Made by a program: the position numbers and the translations under genes. Of a stretch of DNA of 64,000 bases, positions 58,500-64,000 are shown piece after piece. Positions within the stretch are counted from its first letter, which is position 1. Each line of letters starts with the position of its first letter. The DNA is from [Phialemoniopsis] sp. UDSM-2020 (Eukaryota > Ascomycota > Sordariomycetes > Thyridiales > Thyridiaceae). Below the pieces are notes generated by a model, which had not been told where the DNA came from, did not search any database, and was given only the letters and a program-made list of their open reading frames with translations. The stretch spans positions 124,001 to 188,000 of the forward strand of contig JAEILZ010000006.1 of NCBI GenBank assembly GCA_018873225.1, in the 5' to 3' direction.

Positions 58500-59114
58500 C
58501 CCTTTGGCCTCTCTCCTCGATTCCATGCAAGACAGTTCCAGCGTCTTGTTGATTCCGTGCAGTGGTGCATCCGAGCAACAAAAACATAAGTAGCTCGATT
58601 CAATGAAGCCCGTATCCGATACGCTAATTATAAGAATGCCACTTCAACTCGATTCTGTCATCCATTTGCCCCAGGGTGGGTCCATCATCAGCATGGAGGT
58701 CTCTAGCCAATTATCTCGTCAACAAGATACAAATCACGAGGCTGTACTTACATAAACTGTCAACATTGAAGAGAGAACAAGGCATCCCCTTGGGCGCCGG
58801 AACGAAACAGTGTGTATGATATTGTGCTGAGCACCAATCAAGTGGTGTCGAGCAAGGATTTCACACGGGCCATCTTAACTCTTCAAGTAATAGGCTGCGT
58901 TTCGGCGCCCAAGGGGATAGAACGAGCTGGATGCTGCCTGATTTGATTTTGAAGGCTTCAATTGGTGCATAAGGTAAAGCCAACCCCGCAGGCGGGGCAG
59001 GACCAAAGCCGTCAAGTGCAAAATGCAGGATGTGATAATCGTGGTGATTGCGTTTACTGTTTTCCTTACCACGGGTCATCATAGTTCCTCATTATAATTA
59101 GGTGCTCTATTACG
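58500..59114. other. Intergenic region with inverted repeat
   Basis: About 615 bp between MFS-2 and the HET gene. Contains a pair of 16-bp perfect inverted repeats (described separately). No gene seen. Confidence 0.45.
58784..58928. repeat. Inverted repeat pair ATCCCCTTGGGCGCCG, possible MITE/fold-back element
   Basis: Left arm 58784-58799 reads ATCCCCTTGGGCGCCG; right arm 58913-58928 is its exact reverse complement. Extending inwards by five bases adds four more matches (20 of 21). The arms are 113 bp apart and the interior has no coding sequence. Short inverted ends around a small insert fit a MITE or a stem-forming terminator; no clear target-site duplication was found. Confidence 0.45.
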
Positions 59115-61657
59115 ATGAGTCCAATCCTTCCTGAGGACAGCCTCAGTGTGCCCTATTTGGGAGACAAGTATCCTGAGTGTAATGAACGCGACTTTCTGGA
59201 TTTCCCTCGTCGATACAAATTCAACGCTTCTGATTTCCATTCAAAAGGGAATGCATTCCTAACCAAGGACCTCGATACGATCGCTGGGTTTCTACAGGCA
59301 TGGCTGGTCTTCGGGTTGATGAGGACAATCTTCGGCCCATCAAAGATCCAGGTATCGATGGACGACTTCGTCTTTAGCGTCGATGAAGATCTAGACGAGA
59401 CGCAAGGGGGCGTTGACGGTGAATTCAAGGGCGACCGCCCTATTCCTGAGAAGCGCTCTCTGGTAAATACAGGTAAAATCTCTTTGTACCTGGTCTACTG
59501 GATAGCCATGGAAACCGACACCTCTCGAACCAACTCTGCGCGAGCAAACATACTCTGGGAGAAACACACGGTCGCTTTTGCCACGGTCAGGTCGGTCATC
59601 AACGACCTCATAGACTGGAGGAGTGACTTCTACCCCGTCACTGAACTGGACGATGAGGAGGACTTGCAGGCCATCGATCTAGTCATCTTGTCTGTCATTC
59701 TACTTTGCGAGCAGCTTTACTACACAAGTCGGGACCTGTTTGCTCACCGCCCTTGCCAAGATCTGGAGTGGAAATTAGATAATGCTTTGCGGCACTATCT
59801 ACTATGCGCAGGTTGGTGTGAGGGTGAGGTAAGAGGGTCACTGGAATCCCACGCTTGGTTATCTGCACAAGCTTACAGTTGCGTTGCGTTGCGTTGCGTC
59901 AGATCAAAATGCTTTACAATAAATTCATCCACTCCACCAGTCTCTACATCATCTGCGCCTTTGACCGGCATGCCCTGGCAAAGGTCCATAGCAATTGTAG
60001 CAACGAGGCATGCACTGCCAGCTACATTGACAATGCGACATACGAAACCAAGCATGAGTTAGCAGGTTGTGTTTGTGATCACATCGGTGAACAGGGCACC
60101 GACCAAGCAGAGTCAGTACTGGGAATACTCCAGAGCGGTGGAATTCCAGTTTTGCGCGCCATCTCCACCGACGAAGACACGGAGGTTGGACTACAAGTCC
60201 AAAGGTCCGATGTCGCGCCATATGTGGCCATCTCCCATGTCTGGTCCGACGGCCTTGGCAATCCGCAGGCAAACACCCTCCCTCGATGCCAGCTCGCCAG
60301 ACTGCAGCGCTGGGTTGACGCACTCTATCACGAGTCCTCACAGCCTGTGCCGTTCTGGATCGACACTATCTGCGTCCCACGCGCAAATGCCCCCCGAAAC
60401 CTAGCCATCCGGCGCATGGCCACCACCTACGCAGCCGCTGACAAGGTGCTCGTAGTCGACGGCTGGCTGCTTGAGACGCCCCTTTCTGGCCACCCGGATT
60501 GGGACATGCTGCGGATTAAGGGTTGTACCTGGTCTCAGCGCGTATGGACGCTGCAGGAGGCCATGGTCACTAAAGCTGAGTGCCTCTACTTCCAGGGTGT
60601 AGAGGGTGCTGTGAGCGAGGAGGATATCAAGTGTAGCGAAGAGGAATCGATTTGGCAGGTCCAAGAAGCAGTGACTGGCTGGATTGGTATCGGTACTGAG
60701 GAGGATACGCTGCAGAGAAACCATCCTGAGACCACTAGTATGGTGCTTCAGGAAGTCAAGCGGACGATACACACCCTCGAGACCACCGGGCAATACGGCT
60801 CTCACTACAACCCTTCAGACGAGCGCCTTGACGACTTGCGTAGGCCAGATTTGTTCCAGAAGCTCGAGCGCGGGCTGATCCGCGGCTTTGTTTGGGTGGA
60901 AGGGCGCGACTTCCTAAGGGAGCTGCGGTGGAACCTGCGTGTTGACGCCCACACCAGCCCCATCAGCGAGGCCAATAACGTGCTGATCGCAGCTCATAAC
61001 ATGAAGAACCGCACGACGACCCGGCTCGAGGACGAGCCAATCTGCCTCGCCACGATCCTGCGCATGGAGGATGTCGTCCGGGAGCTACTAGAGGAGACCG
61101 ACCGGGAGGAGCGCATGCGGATCATCTTCTCCCGCGTCGGTCACATCTCGGCCTGGTCCCTCTTCTCGCATGCGCCGAGGATCGACAAGGTCGGTTTCCG
61201 GTGGGCACCGTCAACGCTCTTGGTAGGCGGCAAGATGTATCGCCCGGGTGTTACCTTCCACAATCTTGGCCAGGTGCGACCGGATGGCTTGCTGGTCTGT
61301 ATGGACGCTTTGGTGATGCCGTTAATGGAAGATCACAGACTGGATCGCGATTTTCATGTCGAAGTTGATTCGCATCTGATACACAGCCAGAGAAGCGGGG
61401 AGTATTCATACAAAAGCACGTCGGAAACGACTCCGCGAGCTTTGGCCTTTTATTCGCGCCGCATTCACCGGATACAGGACATAAATGCTGATGCTGTACT
61501 CATAGAAATTGTTGAGAAGGAACAAGATATATCCTTTGCCAGATTATTAGGCCACTATCATGTGCTGTGGGTAGGAGAAGCTACCAAGTCTCTAACATCG
61601 CCAATTCCTAGTATAAGGGGCGTATGGGTGCAGTCTCAGAAGTGGTGCATAGGCTAG
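59115..61657 (+). CDS. HET-domain (heterokaryon incompatibility-type) protein
   Basis: Exons 59115-59828 and 59879-61657; 830 aa. HET proteins trigger regulated cell death on non-self recognition in fungi. The HET core starts with VAPYVAISHVWSDGLGNP (about residues 350-367), then PFWIDTICVPRAN, IRRMATTYAAADKVLVVD and TWSQRVWTLQEAMV, a standard arrangement. The first 340 residues have no known domain; several cysteines (SNCSNEACTASY ... GCVCDHIG) suggest metal binding. Exon 2 opens with four TTGCG repeats (59879-59898); each unit changes the frame, so copy number could switch the gene off. No STAND/NLR or partner gene is adjacent. Confidence 0.88.
59879..59898 (+). repeat. (TTGCG)4 microsatellite at exon 2 start of the HET gene
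   Basis: Four perfect TTGCG units directly follow the intron acceptor. Five-base units are out of frame, so any gain or loss of one unit would truncate the HET domain. Confidence 0.7.
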
Positions 61658-61913
61658 GTCGATTGAAGCGATCATGGATAGTCACGGGATGGGTTTGGTG
61701 GCACTTTACTCGGTTAGATACCTCGTGCTCGACATAGTGGTTCACCAACGCGGCAATGGGAAGGTTGTAGGTGGTAGTGAAGGTGGTGACATGTTTGAAG
61801 GATAAGCTCACTTTGAGGAGTTTGCGTACTTATGGACTCGTATTTGGCAATGCTTAGCACCATCAGGAATGAAAGCTCATTGTATGTGTAGAACAATCAT
61901 AGTTTAAGCTTCG

Positions 61914-62747
61914 CTATGCACCCTCCTTCCGCCGGGCCAGCACCGTATACGTCGGCGCAGTCTCATAACTCCAAGAAGCCAGCTCCCTCTCTACAGCAAA
62001 CCCCTTGTCCTTCAGCAGCGCCTCGATATCCTCCCGCAGGCCGCTCAGGTCCGACACTTCGACCGCGACGTTGCGCACCATACCCCAGTGCCTGTCGTCC
62101 ACACCGCGCAGGACCTCGAGCTCCCAGCTCTCGACGTCGATCTTGAGAAAGTCGACGCGCGGGACCTGGCCCCCGTCGCACCACTCGTCGAGGAAGCGCG
62201 ACAGGCGCTCCACGCGCACGGGCACCTGCGTCGCGCCCGCGCTGGACCGGTCGATCATGCGCTGGTAGTGCTCGGCGGGCAGGGCCTTGCGCAGGAGCTC
62301 CTTCTCCTGCGGCACAAAGGTCGAGTTGCCCGGCGCGTTGGGGAAGTAGGTCAGCTGCTTGGGGTCGGCGCCGCTGGGCTCGGAGCCGAGGGCGCACTGG
62401 TGGGCGGTCACGTCGGCGGGGGGTACGCCGTGCAGAGCGAGATTGCGCTGGTAGAGATCAAAGATCTGCGGGACGGGCTCAAAGGCTAGGATGCGCGCTG
62501 CTGGGTACTTGGTCTTCATGTACAACGTGAAGAGGCCGATGTTGGCGCCGGCGTCGATGATGAAGGCATCGTCTGGTAGCGGCGCAACATCGTAGCAATG
62601 GTCCTGGTAGATCTCCTTGTAGATGAAGCGGGCGTCGCGCTCGGCGCCAATGTACACGGTCAGGTCTGGACCGAGCACGAGAAGCTGCGGCTCTGAGGTG
62701 GTCTTCGGATCCGAGGGTGGGGCTTGCGTGGCATCCGTGGGAGGCAT
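61914..62747 (-). CDS. FkbM-family SAM-dependent methyltransferase
   Basis: Intronless, 277 aa. SAM-binding motif I is FIDAGANIGLFTLYM, then the acidic residue in ILAFEPVPQIFDLY, and the FkbM signature VDFLKIDVESWELEVLRG. FkbM proteins O-methylate polyketides, peptides, sugars or lipids; no biosynthetic core gene (PKS, NRPS, terpene) lies in the window, so a tailoring role in a cluster outside the window is possible but not shown. The start at 62747 gives a hydrophilic N-terminus (PPTDATQAPPSD) with no targeting signal. The FkbM C-terminus ends in KEGA. It is transcribed convergently to the HET gene, 256 bp away. Confidence 0.88.
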   Translation of the reverse strand: MPPTDATQAPPSDPKTTSEPQLLVLGPDLTVYIGAERDARFIYKEIYQDHCYDVAPLPDDAFIIDAGANIGLFTLYMKTKYPAARILAFEPVPQIFDLYQRNLALHGVPPADVTAHQCALGSEPSGADPKQLTYFPNAPGNSTFVPQEKELLRKALPAEHYQRMIDRSSAGATQVPVRVERLSRFLDEWCDGGQVPRVDFLKIDVESWELEVLRGVDDRHWGMVRNVAVEVSDLSGLREDIEALLKDKGFAVERELASWSYETAPTYTVLARRKEGA

Positions 62748-64000
62748 GGTTGGCTGTTGGTGGCGCGGGAACGCGTTTAGTCAGAGAGAGGGGTGCTTGC
62801 GGTTGGTTGCATAAGGATGTGTATAATTTGCGAATTACCTACTTATGTACAATGGGCTGGGCGGTACGCGTCCTGTACGGGGCACTTAGGGGATGCAGGA
62901 CCGGCCTTTCACGAAGCCAGGCACAAGAATGGTACTGGTCAGGAGAGACACTGCACCATCAACTCGGTGTGATGCCCACAATATGCCTTGCCTAGATAAG
63001 CTTGCACTTCCATGTGGGTTGATTAACGCCGACCATCATCGCAGGTCCATGACCAACTGCGGTGGTATTTCGTGGACCTTGTACAAACAGGGGGGCCTGA
63101 TTGTGTTGTTGGAGTAGTCGGCACGGAGGGCCGTCTCACTCTGAAATGTGGAGAACCCCATCCCATGTTGAGGCTCGATCTTTGAGCCATGCTTGTTTCA
63201 GTCCCCTAAAGTGGACAGGTTCGCATTGGATTGATCCTGCAGTGGGGCGAAATCCTGGGAATGGTTGGAAGGGAATACAATCCTTGCTCCTCGGTTGTCG
63301 ATTACGCGCTTGTCTCGCAGAAGATACCGAGAAATCGAACCCCTGCTCTGTTGTTATGTGCGGGTTCTCCGGGAATTGACTGTTTGGCCGAGACTTTGTG
63401 GGGTCGTTCTGACATGGGATCAAATAACTATTAAGGCAGGGAATACAAGCATAATTGTCCAGTAACTTTAACTTTAACTGGCCCTGGTAGAAGGAAGACA
63501 AAAACCCCACATGCTAATAAGCATGGGCTCAAGGATGATAGTCACCTAAATCCAATCAGATATTTGAATCAGCGTAATCACAAGAACGCTATCATTGAGC
63601 TAATGACCAATACCCCGGACTCTGGCTCGCAACACAGAAACAGTTTATCCGCACGACTATCTGCCGTCGTTGCACTACGTTAACGAGAGTCTGACTAGCG
63701 CTTAAGCATGCGGTGAGATTCTTGGCGTTGGCGGCGCGCGGCAGCAACCCTTGCAAGATCCTACAGGCCAAACCGGGCAGCAGCTGGTACAGACAATGCG
63801 GGAGAAGCCCAGTGGCCTGGGATGTAGGGGGAACTGCTAACGCACGGCACAGTCCCTTATAGGCAGAAGAGCAAGGCTTGCTGCCTGCGATACGCCTCAC
63901 GCGGGAGATCACCATGAAGCCTAAGCCTCCGTCTTCAGGTAATATGAACGAGGCATACTTCGTAGTACTCAATTGCTGCCATTCTTGCGTGATGAGGACT
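62748..64000. other. 3' flank without recognised gene
   Basis: About 1.25 kb. The open frames are short, without recognisable domains. A reverse-strand frame at 63592-63972 (126 codons) has no motif I can place. There is a small (TAACTT)n tandem near 63470. This may be promoter of the FkbM gene plus the edge of another locus, or a relic. Confidence 0.4.

Noticed and set aside
59115..60062. Two separate genes at 59.1-61.7 kb
   Set aside because: A good GTAAGA donor and TTACAG acceptor join both frames in phase into one HET protein of normal layout.
63592..63972. Reverse-strand open frame of 126 codons
   Set aside because: No domain, no upstream exon or promoter evidence; codon pattern not convincing. 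Kept as intergenic.
1..64000. Secondary-metabolite cluster or CRISPR/prophage system
   Set aside because: No PKS, NRPS, terpene cyclase, phage or CRISPR signals; intron-rich eukaryotic genes throughout.

Overview
The window is nuclear DNA of a filamentous ascomycete (Pezizomycotina, probably a Sordariomycete). I infer this from many short GT-AG introns (about 48-75 bp) with ctgac/ctaac-type branch points, a Zn2Cys6 regulator, a HET-domain gene, a WSC/GPI cell-wall protein and dense monocistronic genes on both strands. I built 29 gene models. Splice sites were placed by hand, using reading frame and recalled family motifs.

Layout. 0.6-1.1 kb: a GFA-domain protein. 1.9-11.8 kb: four consecutive secretory-pathway glycosylation genes (GT32 transferase, UDP-galactose-type nucleotide-sugar transporter, GPI de-N-acetylase PIG-L, second GT32 of MIPC-synthase type). 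13.5-19.5 kb: a large membrane protein of unknown function and a dynamin-like GTPase. 20.5-25.0 kb: a small secreted cupin-like protein, a SnoaL-like protein, a TauD-type dioxygenase and an F-box/ankyrin protein. 26.7-29.4 kb: a cysteine-rich WSC, GPI-anchored surface protein. 29.6-31.4 kb: a sugar-type MFS transporter.

32.0-47.0 kb is the centrepiece: a uracil catabolism (URC) cluster. It holds Urc1 (GTP cyclohydrolase II-like), Urc4 (DUF1688), a bacterial-type and a eukaryotic-type uracil phosphoribosyltransferase, a methylmalonate/malonate-semialdehyde dehydrogenase, a dedicated PRPP synthetase, a PhyH-type Fe(II)/2-oxoglutarate dioxygenase and an NCS1 nucleobase permease. Expected logic: the permease imports uracil, the synthetase supplies PRPP, the UPRTs make UMP, Urc1/Urc4 open and strip the ring, and the dehydrogenase turns the C3 fragment (malonate semialdehyde) into acetyl-CoA. 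Every promoter in the block carries GATA-factor sites, with a shared core GATAAGAC (often GAGATAAGAC), which argues for nitrogen-controlled co-regulation.

47.2-58.5 kb looks like a second catabolic cluster: class III CoA-transferase, Zn2Cys6 regulator, hydratase-2/MaoC protein, enoyl-CoA hydratase, SDR and a Dal5-type MFS transporter. It fits uptake, CoA activation and beta-oxidation-like processing of an unknown acid. 59.1-61.7 kb: a HET-domain gene. 61.9-62.7 kb: an FkbM methyltransferase. The last 1.2 kb has no gene I can support.

Splicing oddities: a probable 1-nt micro-exon in the PRPP synthetase gene, and two introns (dynamin and Urc4) that appear to use a GC donor in the same context, G|gcgagt.
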